Part shown: in pieces, positions 47,601 to 58,599 of the stretch
Layout: the number at the start of each line of letters is the position of its first letter
How positions within the stretch are numbered: the stretch's first letter is position 1
NCBI GenBank assembly: GCA_914767715.1
Contig: OU612068.1
Coordinates: forward strand, 15,810,001 to 15,874,000
DNA from: Membranipora membranacea
Lineage: Eukaryota; Bryozoa; Gymnolaemata; Cheilostomatida; Membraniporidae
Reading direction: 5' to 3'
Length of the DNA: 64,000 nucleotides
Program-made: the position numbers and the translations under genes
The notes under the pieces: model-generated
Told to the model about the DNA's origin: nothing
The model's input: only the letters and a program-made list of their open reading frames with translations
Database searches by the model: none

Positions 47601-48612
47601 ACAGACCAAGTTAAAATTTAATCTCAAATGACTACAAAAATTAAAACAGAATGACAGCAACAGTTCGGCCTATTTATCCGCACATTGTCCCTGCCCTCAT
47701 AAACTTGAATTTCCTACATATAATGAGGTAGACCTACTGCTTTTCCTGAACAACTTGTCTGAAATATGCAGCTGAATTACAAATTGTCATGGTCATTCAG
47801 ATAGATCAACAAACTAATCTTCAGGTTGATTGGTTCCAAGCTGGAATGGACACTATTGGAAAACATGATTTAGCAGCTTTGGTTTTCCACTATACGTTGA
47901 GCTTGCCGCTAAACTAGTAATCAACTGGTATTTTAAATCCATTGTGTACACAGCCTGTATATAAAAACGTGATATTATATGAACTGATAAGCCAAGTCAC
48001 GCTCTACTTAATAATCAATACACTGTGGTCTGTGGAATACACTATGGAATAAGCCTTCACATGTTTAAATGCTTTGTTTCCGCTGTAAACGTTTTCCATA
48101 ATGGAGCAGAAGCACACTATGCTACACTATTTGATGTGATGGAAATTACTCTTACAGCTTGACTAGCACAAAGCAAGATTTGATAGTCATTCTGACAACA
48201 AGTCTCTCTAGTTAACAGCCCCTGTCATGACTGGTATAAGATGTCTGAGCCAACCTATCAAGCTCAGCAGATAGTAGTCAATCAATTTGCTTGGAAAACA
48301 TTGAGATTTTTGTACATAATAGTCAAAGAAATCCCTCCTAGCTCATGGCAGGCGGCTAGGCCCTACCTGAATGTGGTCAGATGTATTGAAGTGTATCGGT
48401 TTGTAGCCTGTCACATGGACCATCATGCCTTGTTTAGGCATTCTGATAGTTTTGAGCGCACTTGGAGTAGATATTGATGTATGCCCTTCCTCATCACTAT
48501 CAGCAGCGGTGGAGGGAGATTGGGCAGAGTTACCTCTCATCTGTATTGTACCACTCTGAGATACTTCCAGCATAATAGCATTAACAGCATCTATACCTTC
48601 CCCGTCGCTCAT
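44642..48612 (-). CDS. Gene X: unrecognised 371-residue protein, six exons
   Basis: Exons (minus): 48367-48612, 47436-47595, 46598-46639, 45993-46103, 45446-45505, 44642-45138; phases join throughout. I do not recognise the family. The N-terminus (MSDGEGIDAVNAIMLEVSQS) is acidic/Ser-rich. Exon 2 encodes a compact, probably folded segment (YTLYYMGKDLFTLRGRLMKE). The middle is disordered with a basic patch KNLRGRKRKST that could be a nuclear localisation signal. The last exon encodes a well-ordered region with CTKVPQRCMINGTF, NDGLGSFLNNSG, RTQYFTHKRHRDFKRRIVNF and HPMYSLFVYLFSGPEH. No transmembrane segment or signal peptide. The second copy (24741-26755) keeps exons 3-6 with mostly silent differences, suggesting purifying selection. 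A regulatory or nuclear role is only a guess. Confidence 0.75.
46207..46279. mobile_element. Short MITE in gene X intron (copy 2)
   Basis: Counterpart of the foldback at 26323-26393, with a few substitutions in the left arm (TCACAAGTCC). Confidence 0.55.
47157..47171. repeat. Poly-C tract
   Basis: Fifteen consecutive C in the intron between gene X exons 2 and 3; length is likely unreliable in the assembly. Confidence 0.9.
47207..47308. repeat. Near-perfect palindrome, about 50-bp arms
   Basis: TTAAGTGCTCAAACGGTGCA... to ATCAACC | GT | GGTTGATAATGAAATGCC... to GAGCGCTTAA. A few mismatches (TAGATGCAT against ATGCCTCTA, TGCTC against GCGC). In a gene X intron. Confidence 0.9.
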
Positions 48613-49036
48613 TGTCTAAAATGGTTGAAAAAAACATGCCAGGTCTATACATTGTGAAGTTTGTGAACCCTAGCTACAGGTCTGAGGAGAGGAAATCAAG
48701 GAAGCTGCATACTCAAATACATTAACACGTACAAGGCAGCACATGGTTGGGCACAAAAAAGGAGTGGCACCTAAATCTTAGATCTCGAGTCAGAAGCTAG
48801 CGATATTGCCGCCGTGACATGCCAACAGATCTGCCAGAAACAACATAACTCAACAAACAAGGTATGAAAGTTATGTTATGTCGAGTTGCTGGGTGTGAAC
48901 CTCATCAGTGAAGCCGTTATTTAAGTTTAGCTGAGACCATTTCCTACGCAACCCTTATACTTTGTGATAGTGCGCGCCTTTTGCTCTAAGATCATCTTCC
49001 CTATCGGATAGACGAACAAAAATAAGACATGCTCTG

Positions 49037-49249
49037 TTGCTTTGTTTTCTGTCCCATGAGGTAAAACACAAATCGCTCACATCTGCTGACAATGAACTTA
49101 TAAACGATAGACCCAATAACGCTGCAATCACCAGAGCACTGTCTCGGGGAGATCCTCCCACGATATATGCTAAGAAATCAGTATACTATAACAGTTTCTT
49201 ACCAAAGACAGTTTGTGAAACCAAAGCTAAGCTAGGGTCACAGTCATGA
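49037..49249 (+). pseudogene. LINE ORF2 C-terminal remnant
   Basis: The + frame contains RALSRGDPPTIYAKKSVYYN followed by SFLPKTVCETK. It resembles the end of LINE reverse-transcriptase ORFs (Y.xSFxPRTIRDWNxLP) and the minus-strand piece at 49841-50161. Degenerate and isolated. Confidence 0.45.
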
Positions 49250-49840
49250 CCTCTAACTTATAATACCACTATGCAAAATAGTCGCAAGACAACAGATTTG
49301 AAAAACATGCTGGCTAAGGATTAAAATTATTGAGGAGTACCGCTTACGCTATGTTCTAGTATGTGCTAGAGAAAAAGAGGAAAGCACGCAGACCAATTTT
49401 TTTCTCCGTAGTGATCAGGTGGTTAATGGGTAATGTTGGCGATTCACAAATTCAGGCATCTCTTCTGAGATTTCAATTCATTGGCCTGTCTGAATGATAG
49501 GAGGCTGAGGTGGGCAAGGTCCATGACCCTATACAACCATTAGACTTTTGGCAAGTCTTTGGACAATGATTTGGCAAGGTTATTTCTTGTTTGCAGTTGT
49601 TGTATCATATACCATTACTGATTAAACTAGGTGTACATACAAGCCTGTGAGTAAGCTTTAGGGTAGAGCTCGGCTAGCAGGCTGTTGGTACCTTTGAATA
49701 CCTTTGACGACATCGAACACTCAGGAACACTTAAGTAAAATGAGTGCCTCATTTGATTACCAGTGTGTTAAGGGTATTTTTACTACAGGGGTTACAGCAA
49801 TCTGCTGTTCTTTCTGCATCGGTGGGTGTTTTGGTAGTTC

Positions 49841-50161
49841 CTAGTCTCCTTTACAGGGTGTTGAACTACTTCTCTTTTTTTCCAGTTGTGCACTGGGTTT
49901 TGTAGCTTGCATATTGTTTCCTCTTGTATCTCTTATGGTTCTTGGTAGAAAACTACCGTGAAAAGCTTTAGATGCTGCATAGACAGAGGTCATTTCACCT
50001 CTGGCCACAGACAGCAGGTCACTGACAGTTGATTTGATGAGTTGCAGCCTTGTGTGTGTGTGGTTTGTGTGTGTGTGGTGAAGATGGGAAGCTTGCATGA
50101 ACCAAGTTATCGCGGCTGTGGAGCTTCTGTACCCGCCAATTACGTTGCTCAGATGAGTCAC
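49841..50161 (-). pseudogene. LINE ORF2 C-terminal remnant
   Basis: The minus frame has YAASKAFHGSFLPRTIRDTRG, the familiar tail of CR1/Jockey-type LINE polyproteins. A TG microsatellite (50052-50078) interrupts it. Confidence 0.55.
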
Positions 50162-50250
50162 TTCTCTCTCATTGGTCAGAAGTTAATATTCTGACCAATG
50201 AGAGAGAAATGGTCACCATCAAATCAACTGTCAGTGACCTGCTGTCTGTG
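50003..50250. repeat. Inverted repeat around the LINE remnant
   Basis: CTGACAGTTGATTTGATG (in 50003-50039) is mirrored by CATCAAATCAACTGTCAG at 50217; between them TCTCTCATTGGTCAGAA / TTCTGACCAATGAGAGA (50163-50208) forms a second hairpin. A foldback of about 250 bp. Confidence 0.7.
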
Positions 50251-50934
50251 CTCTGGCAGCAGTAGGTGACACTCAATGAATAACAGAGACCCTGCTGCTT
50301 GTTGTAGTAGTAGGTAGGGCTTACTAGACAAAAAATTCCATTTAAAGGCTGGGTTGTGATACCATTTTATATTATGAATGTAAATTTCATAAATAAATGA
50401 ATTTGAACGGACAAGGCTGGACTCAGGAGTGAGTACTACTTGTTGATTGATTGAATACTAATATATTAATTAATTATATATTGGTAAAAAGTTATAGATA
50501 ACTCACCATTGAACCCTTTTTCTAGTTTCTAAGTGCACTGCACAGCTTCTCTATGTACTGCCACCTTCACTTTATATGAGATTTGCTTGAATTCACAGCT
50601 TTTTAGTAGTTTTATACTTCTTCTCTTGATAGTAAATATACAAGAAAATAATGTCCTCTTTTTTTCAAAATGAAACCTAGCTGTAAATCCATATGTTATG
50701 ATGGAGTCAGCCAATAAAAAACTATCTTGTTGTAAGATCTTGCACTAAATTTTTCAACGACACAAGTCTATCTCATTCTTCATATTTCCGGCGAGAGAAA
50801 CGCAGGTGAGTTATATTCATCCTGCTAACCGACGGATGTATGAGACCCAATGCAAGGAAACCATCCATGCCCTTGAACTAAAGCTCTCTAAATTCTCTTA
50901 CTTTGTAATACTAGAAAGTACACCTTGTTTTGCC

Positions 50935-50995
50935 TGTCCTGACACGCTTTGTCCGGTGATGGGGCGAACCTTGTCAAGACAGGCCAAGGAGTTAC
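50935..50995. mobile_element. Copy of the GCCTGTCTTGACAAG foldback repeat
   Basis: GCCTGTCCTGACACGCTTTG faces CCTTGTCAAGACAGGCCAAG in inverted orientation. Same dispersed family as at 11450, 20810, 22870 and 38330. Confidence 0.55.
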
Positions 50996-51463
50996 TTACT
51001 TCCCCATTAATCCTAACCTAGTAACCGCCTAGCCTAATAGTAATAGGGTGGACATACAGGATGTGTTAACCAGCTGTGGGTCGGCATGTGTTTGATGTGT
51101 GCAGAAACGGCAGTGACATTCCAGGAGTTTGCGAGGTAGCTGTAGTGTTTAACAGCAGGTGGTCTAATGAGGCATTAAGTTATTGAGGTCCAAAAAGTAT
51201 AATGTTTTACAAGTCATGGAAAATTATAGTAAGTTGTGTTGTAAGTGTGTTAAATGAAATTGAACAGTATGGAATAAAATTTTTACGCTGAGCAACACCA
51301 TTTGAAGAAATTGCTGGTCTGTGATACCCGGCCACTAGTTTCAAAATTTAGAGTAGCGCAACTTAGCATAGTACATGTAAATGTGTTAGATGTTAGGAGA
51401 TGGTAAGGTTAGTTATTAGCTATAGAATCATCAAAATATACTTTTATCTCACCTCGTACACGA

Positions 51464-51814
51464 TTAAAGTAACTGTCGCCACTGATTCAAGTTGTGTCTC
51501 CAGCTTATTACTTTACCTCTTGTATTGTGATGGGCAGCAAAACAAACATAAGTATTCAATTTGATAACATAGAGACCAGCTTCAATCTTTCTCAGGAAGA
51601 GTGTATCTAGTTCTGCTCTCCTGTCATGAAGTGAAATAAGATCATTATGTGACATGCATTCAGTTACACTGTCTAGTTTTTTCAGACGAAAGGTCCATCT
51701 TACAGCACGTCTTTGAACTTTGTCAATACTGTTAATCAACCCAGCATTTTGCGGGGACCATACAGGAGTAGCATATTCCAAAATTGGACGAACAACAGTT
51801 TTATAGGTTATCAA
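51464..51814 (-). pseudogene. LINE reverse transcriptase C-terminal fragment
   Basis: The minus frame begins with YKTVVRPILEYATPVWSPQ and has VQRRAVRWTFR, the typical post-RT connector of CR1/L2/Jockey-clade LINEs, then degenerates. No RT catalytic block or endonuclease nearby, so a 5'-truncated dead insertion. The full stretch here is one open frame of 116 residues. Confidence 0.8.
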
Positions 51815-52031
51815 TTTAGTCTTAGATGGGGCATCAATCCATAATTGTCTGATAGTTTTTACCTGTTGTCACCAATGGAACTCCCTCTCACAGTACTATT
51901 GTTTGGTCATTATTTAAATAGATTCATAATATAGACATAGTTTTTAACCCTACCTCTAATTCTCATACTTTGTTTTAGATTTTTACGAGAGTGAATATAG
52001 TTGACACTGGCCTCTTCGCTGCTCCAGAACG

Positions 52032-53835
52032 ATGGATAACCCTGGGATACTGGTGGTCGAGGTCTATACTTATACAGGAGTACCCGTGGCCACAGAGTAC
52101 TTGTACATCACACAATATATATGTCAATCAGCGCCTAAATGTACCTGCTTCCTTGACACTGACAGTTTTCTTGTCAGACCTGACATAGCATCAGCAATCA
52201 TACACTGTAGCAGAAAGTCTTCAGAATTCGCTGTCCATATGAACAGATATTGTCGATGGTACAAGAGACATGTACAGAAGAGACCTTATGGTCGTCAGCA
52301 TAGATGTCTCGCAAATCTAAATTTTGTCTTACATGATGAACTATACTCAAAAATTGATCACGCATGGTGAGTGTGACTTTCGAATAGCTTTGTATGGGAA
52401 AATAGTCATTAGAAATTGCCTTGGGATTATGTTGATAGATCATAAGATTTAAGCTTATTTACTCCGAGCACACTATTACTCTATTAAATCTTCCATTTTG
52501 ATGCCAAATAAGCAACCTGTCGTTTATATAATTTTAAATTCATTGTGTTCTACGGCAGGATGGGACACTCTACCGTCAGGTTTATTTGTGCATATGTGAT
52601 TCTAAGTCTAACCACTTGCTTTGTTACAGGGGATATAGACTAGAGCTGCTCTCACATAAATGGTCATTACTAATAGATGCAACAGCCTGGCTCTCCACAC
52701 TCGGAGGCGGACACTCAGCTCTCGGTGAAAATTCCTCTCTACATGTATGTCTTGACTAAACCTCAATTTGACCATCAATGGATCAACATCCTTACATTAT
52801 GCTGACTATCAGAGATGAATCATACAAAAATGTATAATATGGTTATAGGATTTGGGCTCTCATTCGTTGAGAATAGACAATAGCTCAAACTAGCCTTAAC
52901 TCATAGGCCTCTCTTGTGTTTGGTTTTTGTAAGAAGGGGCCTTTGAGAGAAGGGTTGCTCGAACCAAAGAACTCAGCTCATTGCTCGAACACAGGCAAGA
53001 GAACAATTTAATTTGGTAATATGACTTCCTTCAGCATTACATTATGAAAATCATAGACTGCTTTCCAACTCTGTATCAACTAAATCTAGTTTTCACAACA
53101 ATAAAAAAAAGTTTTACTGTATATTCAAAGAATGTTATGATTTACATAATTCATAATTTTTTCCCTTTTAGTCAGCTACAGCTGGAAGGATCTCATATAG
53201 ACAGTTCAGACTTGCCCTAGAGCTGGGTGATAAGGGTCTCGAGTGTAGATGTAGATTGTATTATGCACTAAGTCTCATTCAACAAGAACATCTCGCTAAG
53301 TCTAAAGCAATTATCAGGTGAATATAAATAATAACAGTTGAAGCAGTTGCCTTTACAATGATTAATATAGTATTCACCTATATCGCATAATGGAGAACTT
53401 AAGCACAAGAAAGATACAACACGGCTAGTTGGAAACCCTTCCAGTAAGCAGTGAGGGGATGAGAGTCTTTGTATCTAATCCAACTACTAGATCACTAAGA
53501 AGGCACGCATTATCTTGATGTCTTTCTGGGATATTTTAAGATCCTTACAAATTATAACTGCCATCCCAATTTCCTTATTCTAGAATAAATTTCAAGGGTT
53601 ATTGGTCTCAACATGAACGCGATGACGTATCAAATTTTATATAACACCATCTTTTGAACTTTTTAGGCGGATTTATCATGAGGCTAAACATAGTCTGAGA
53701 GACGAGCGTTTGCAGGTAATGTGTCAGGGGGTGTGGAGCAAACTCCAGTTTGTATATAGACTAAGAAAAGAGAGTAAATTGAAGATGAAACGTGGTGCCA
53801 ATGGTCAAGTTTCTAATGGCACTCTTCCAGGTTAG
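52032..53835 (+). CDS. Unrecognised 254-residue protein, four exons
   Basis: Exons 52032-52366, 52630-52744, 53172-53317, 53667-53835; phases join. I do not recognise the family. Exon 1 (MDNPGILVVEVYTYTGVPVA) is Cys-rich (ICQSAPKCTCF) and folded-looking. It is followed by GYRLELLSHKWSLLIDATAW, a helical region ALELGDKGLECRCRLYYALS with QQEHLAKSKAIIR, and a basic C-terminus (KESKLKMKRGANG). The helix pattern is reminiscent of tetratricopeptide-like helices but no repeat is clear. No signal peptide or membrane segment. The frame and splice sites are clean, so it is probably a real housekeeping-type gene; function unknown. Confidence 0.7.
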
Positions 53836-54026
53836 GAATCTGCAATCAAATAGAAAATTTTATTTTGCAAGCTAAACACTAATCAGTATAGTTGTATTGG
53901 TTGATATTTGGTCATTTTTATAAATAAATTTTTTGCTACAAAATAAACACTCTGTTACTGTGGTGATCTCTTCAAATAAGAGCTCCTCTGATTACCAGTA
54001 TTAGGAAAGTGTAATAAGTGAATGAG

Positions 54027-57000
54027 TTATGATTTAGTCTCATTGTATCGGTCTCCGTGTAGGGAGCCTATTACTTGCATAACCCAGGCCACTGCACATA
54101 TACTACCACACAGTATGACCTGATAACTCCATAGTATGTAAGGTCCATACTGCTGATAACTGTATCCTACAATCATCAGGAACGCGACGTCACCTATAGC
54201 TGCTCCCACCTGTGGAACTATCTGTGCTGTAGAGGTCACCTGCAAATAAGTATATAATATCTCTTTTTATGGTTTGATGTTTACAAATAGGTGGTTGGCG
54301 AAGCACATGTTTTATCACAACTCTGGAGGATAATTTATTGATTGTTCCGTTATTATAGTTTTGCTGTTTAGTAAGAAACAGAAGATTGGGCTGCCCCTAA
54401 AGAGGGGCGCAAGGTGCCCTAAATCCTCATACTGAGAATGTGATACATCCTAGAAAACTAGAATGCATCTTAGAGGTGAGGCCATAGAAGACCTCCTAAT
54501 CATGAGTGTGCAGCAAGCTGCCAAAACTGAATTGGCACTAATCAGCCATTGGCAGTGACACTTTGATCTTAGCCAATAGGCGGAGAAGCGATCTTAGCCA
54601 GATGTTATTATAGTTTTAGTCGTGGCATAAAGTCCAAACAATTGGGATGCATTATACACCGACCCTCTGGTACTTTTTCCCAACAAAATAAAGCAATGTG
54701 ATGTCATGCAGTTTGAAGATGGTGAACAAAGTGGAGGAGCATATTTATACCTCGATATATCTGTTTGCCCAGGCGAACGCTGAGGGGATAATGGGTCCAG
54801 TGAAGAAACCCAGAGCTGAACAGAACACCCATAGTATAGTCATATTAGTGTGGAAGAAGTATAGAATGATGCTACATATCAATACACCAATGACCTCTAT
54901 CTACAAAATGCAAAACAAATCATAGAGCTTCAAACGGGAATGTCTTTTCCCCTATTGACAAAGCATTTTGAAAGGCTAGTTTTATGTAATCGACTGCTTC
55001 ATATTGTACCGCTTTAAGGAGCCAAAAAAATTCGGTCATGACAGGAAATGTTGGAGTTGGCTAAGATTGTATTGTCACTATTTAGAGGCCTTGAAATAGT
55101 GGTACCTAAGACAAGCTGGACACAAATTGTTGGTAATCTGTTTGACCTGCAATTGATATTCATAGGATTGCTAAATAAACACAGTAATTTACCTGCAATA
55201 TGATCTTCATGTGTAGTAGAGATGAAGCTAGGAATGCACAAAGTCGTCCTATAGTAACGGCAGCAAAGTACGCTGACTCCAGTGATGTCGATGCTGAGAT
55301 GCTCAAACACGGTCCGTCACGTGCATAAGAGAATATAAATTTTGAGAATGCTCTGATTAACGGAACACTTATTATATAATAGAAAAATAAGCAGGCGATC
55401 AACATCGCTCCATAGTGTGGATGGAGGGGTGAACAACTTCTGAGTGATAAACTTTCTTTAAAGCTCGGCAACTCATTATCGTTTTTCTTTTGCTGTGAAT
55501 ATTCATCAAGTCTCACACCGGTAACTCGCCCATGTATATAATACAGCAGAAACACACAGGACATTGTCAAGCTCACGCCAGCAAGTATCCAGTAAGCCGT
55601 GACAAAGTCTGCTGGGTATTTAGGGCCCGTCTCATTGTCTGTGGTGTTTGCCAAGACGTAGCTTATTGTTGTAGATGAAATATGTTCAGAGTCATTGTTA
55701 GCACAAGTACTGTTGTAGCCTGTCTGTACTGCCCCTCCTGAAAATCTTGGGTCAAGGAATGGAGCAACAAGTTGTGGTACTATTACGCTGCCTAATCCAT
55801 AACCCATATGAAGCGCATGGAGTGGACCGGCAGCTTTTTCCATCCATGTTTTCAGTGCTATTCTATAGCCAGCTAAGGTTAAAAAAAAAGATTATTTTTT
55901 CATGTCTGTCTGTCAAGCATGTATTCCGTTTCTATTTGATAATCGGCCTATGACATGGAATGCTAAAACAACGGTTCACTCCAGCAATGAAATTTTGTTT
56001 GCGACCTGAATGGATAGACCTATATGAATCTGTAATATTTCTCCATTCAGAGATAGTAAGCTCGATGTTTTCAATATTACCTGGACCATCCAACTCCTTG
56101 CCTGGATGCACAAACTTTCAGTGGCAATCAAAAGTTGTTTTTGCATTCTCCCCTTTTACAATTTTGGATAGCTAAAAAACGCCTTAGAGATTGATGGAGT
56201 ATTACCTGTTTGAAGCCAAGTCTCTATGCTTCCTTGCACAAAGAAAACTAAAAATAAGACTGCCACCGATCGGATGTAAGCTGCTGCTACACCTATAGCG
56301 GTGTATCCCATAAGGATCACAGCTACTAGTATGTCAATGTGGTGGAACCATCTGTCAACCGTCAAACCCCCTGAAATATGAGTTATATATGTTTATTAAG
56401 TCATGTAGGTTGTTTGTTGCATTTCTAAATTTAACAGTCACATTTTTTTTCAATTTGACAGACCGTATCATCCTGACTGGATGTTTGTGAGATAAACTCG
56501 GCTCATTATAGAGAAACTTGACATCTGATTACATGAATTCTTTTTTTTTTTTCTTATGTGTTATGGCTCAGATGCGTTCCAGCCTAGTGATGTTACATTG
56601 CCTGTTGGGTGATGGGCCGCATGCCAAGGCTGTAAGCCACTGAAGAAGCCACTAACCTATTAATCCACCAAGAGCATGTCCTGCTCCGCGCATAGATATA
56701 GACTGAGCAATAGTCTCATAACTAGAGTGAGTCTGTGCGATTAACTCGGGAACCACCGGGCCTGTGATCTCTGAAAACGCTCCCTACAAACAAAACATTG
56801 GTTTGACATGCAGTACAATAATATATGGTCACCTGACACTTTTGACACCTTTGATTTTAGCAAACTATTTTCGATGTGTTGTGTATATGTAGCTAGAAAC
56901 AATTTGGTGTTGCTGCCATTAATGAGCAGTATTTATGATGATTCTTTGTGATCAGCAGCAGTTGATTTTGTATAAGGCGTATTTGTTCAGTATTTTTGCT

Positions 57001-57581
57001 TCCTCCGTAAGATTTGCTGATGCCATTCATTTGAAAAAGGACAACAACAAAAATGATCCTATATACTGAAACGACAATATAGCCATGGCAATTTTAATAA
57101 GATATTGAACGACTAAAATCTTACGAAACATATCCACAAGAAAAACAAAGTAATTATACGGTTGATCTTGTAAGTTTTCGTGACCACTGGTTTGACAGCA
57201 TCTTCCAGCAGCCTCCTGCAAGAAATATACAAAATACTTAAAACTTCTGTACTCGAAGAGGAACATTGCAGAACTAGCATTACTCTCCTATGCTGTCGAG
57301 AATACATGGAGGCAGGCAATTTTTTTCCTAGTAAAGAATCGCAATAATAATTATGATCCCAATTGAGGGATTAACACAGGCACCTATACTTCAATTTGGA
57401 CATCTTTCTAGCAAGAAAGCTCATGTGTTTTAACTGTGGGACCTTCCAAATATATATTGTAGAACCCTGTTTCATATAAGTACGTAACTTGACTGATATT
57501 GACGTAAATGTACCAATCTTAGAAATACACTTACCGAGTTTCATTCATCTCCTGTGAACACTCACTCTGATCTAGACTCAT
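54027..57581 (-). CDS. MFS transporter, MFSD4/NaGLT1-like (gene 1)
   Basis: Integral membrane transporter of the major facilitator superfamily; relatives (MFSD4A, MFSD4B/NaGLT1) are linked to sugar transport, but the substrate here is not shown by sequence. Exons (minus): 57535-57581, 57125-57215, 56657-56783, 56206-56370, 55193-55872, 54751-54900, 54027-54239; 490 residues. Seen: short cytosolic N-terminus (MSLDQSECSQEMNETRRLLE), TM1 ITLFFLWICFGAFSEITGP, SMRGAGHALGGLIGGLTVDR (the MFS loop 2-3 signature), EKAAGPLHALHMGYGLGSVI, a large extracellular loop with NxT/S sites, a cytosolic loop with DEYSQQKKNDNELP, and C-terminal TMs with GFFTGPIIPSAFAWANRY. About 12 hydrophobic segments. It is followed tandemly upstream by a paralogue at 58600-62974. 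Confidence 0.88.
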
Positions 57582-58599
57582 GTCTCTGTTGCTTGCTTGC
57601 AGATTATGGTGCTCGAATCACCAAATTACTAATGGGTTGTCCTCCCAAAGGAAACTGTTTGTTGTTCTCAACGCACGTCTTGATCGTTTTCAAACATTCA
57701 CCAATTTAGAAAACACTGACGCAACAAGAAGCATGTGTAGCCTGAATATTTTTTTAATTTCTCAATCTGCAGATCAAGCGTACATTTAAAAAAACAAAAT
57801 AAGGCTTTGCTTTGTATACTCAATCGCATCCAGCCAACAAGTACAGGTTAGTGTATGTACTGTATTAACCTAACCTAACAGAGATTTTAGCTATTATCGG
57901 CTTCAAATCTGAGTCTTTATTTGATCAAATCACTTATCAGTCTACCTGCTCGCACTATGAGCTCTTCTTATCATTTACCTTACATCATATCAGACAGCGG
58001 TTGAGACCATCAGATGATGTAGCAGAGACAAAACATCAAACCGTGATCATTTATCGAAATGGAGCCTCGAGGGGGTTGGATGATCAGATGAGCGATAATC
58101 GTCTGAGTATTTACCTAGATCAAGCATCTATTTGCCTGCATCAAGTCATCGCCGCAGGCTGAGGCGTAACCAGTGGAGGGGGAGAAACTCCGAACGCATG
58201 CAAATGGATAAAACTTGATCTTCTATTTACCTGGCTATGGTCACATTTGTCTTCTCTTTTACCAATTCCTGACAATTCCATGGCTCTCATCAGTTTTTGT
58301 CAGTTCAAGGTGTGATATTATTTTTTTATATTATGATGAGTTAACCTGAGCAGTGGTATATTAATTTATGATCAAGGTAACTATATGCAGTTAAACATAA
58401 AAAAGTGTCATCTTGCCAACTCGCTTGAGTAAAGTTGATTGAATCCATGGTTGTGTTTTGAGTACTCATAAGAGCCCGTATAATAGTCTGATAGAGTATA
58501 AAAGTGAACTAATACAAGTAATATCCACAAAAGCAGGGTAAATGCTATGAATGAAAATAATCAAATTTCCTATGTTTCGGCCGTTGAGGTATAAGAAAT
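57582..58599. other. Intergenic region between tandem transporter genes
   Basis: I see no exon. It should contain the gene 1 promoter and the gene 2 3'UTR. Confidence 0.5.

Larger units (their letters stand above)
48613..52031. other. Intergenic, repeat-rich region
   Basis: Apart from the LINE pieces and foldbacks listed separately I see no host exon. The promoter of gene X (minus) and the promoter of the + gene at 52032 should both be here. Confidence 0.45.
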
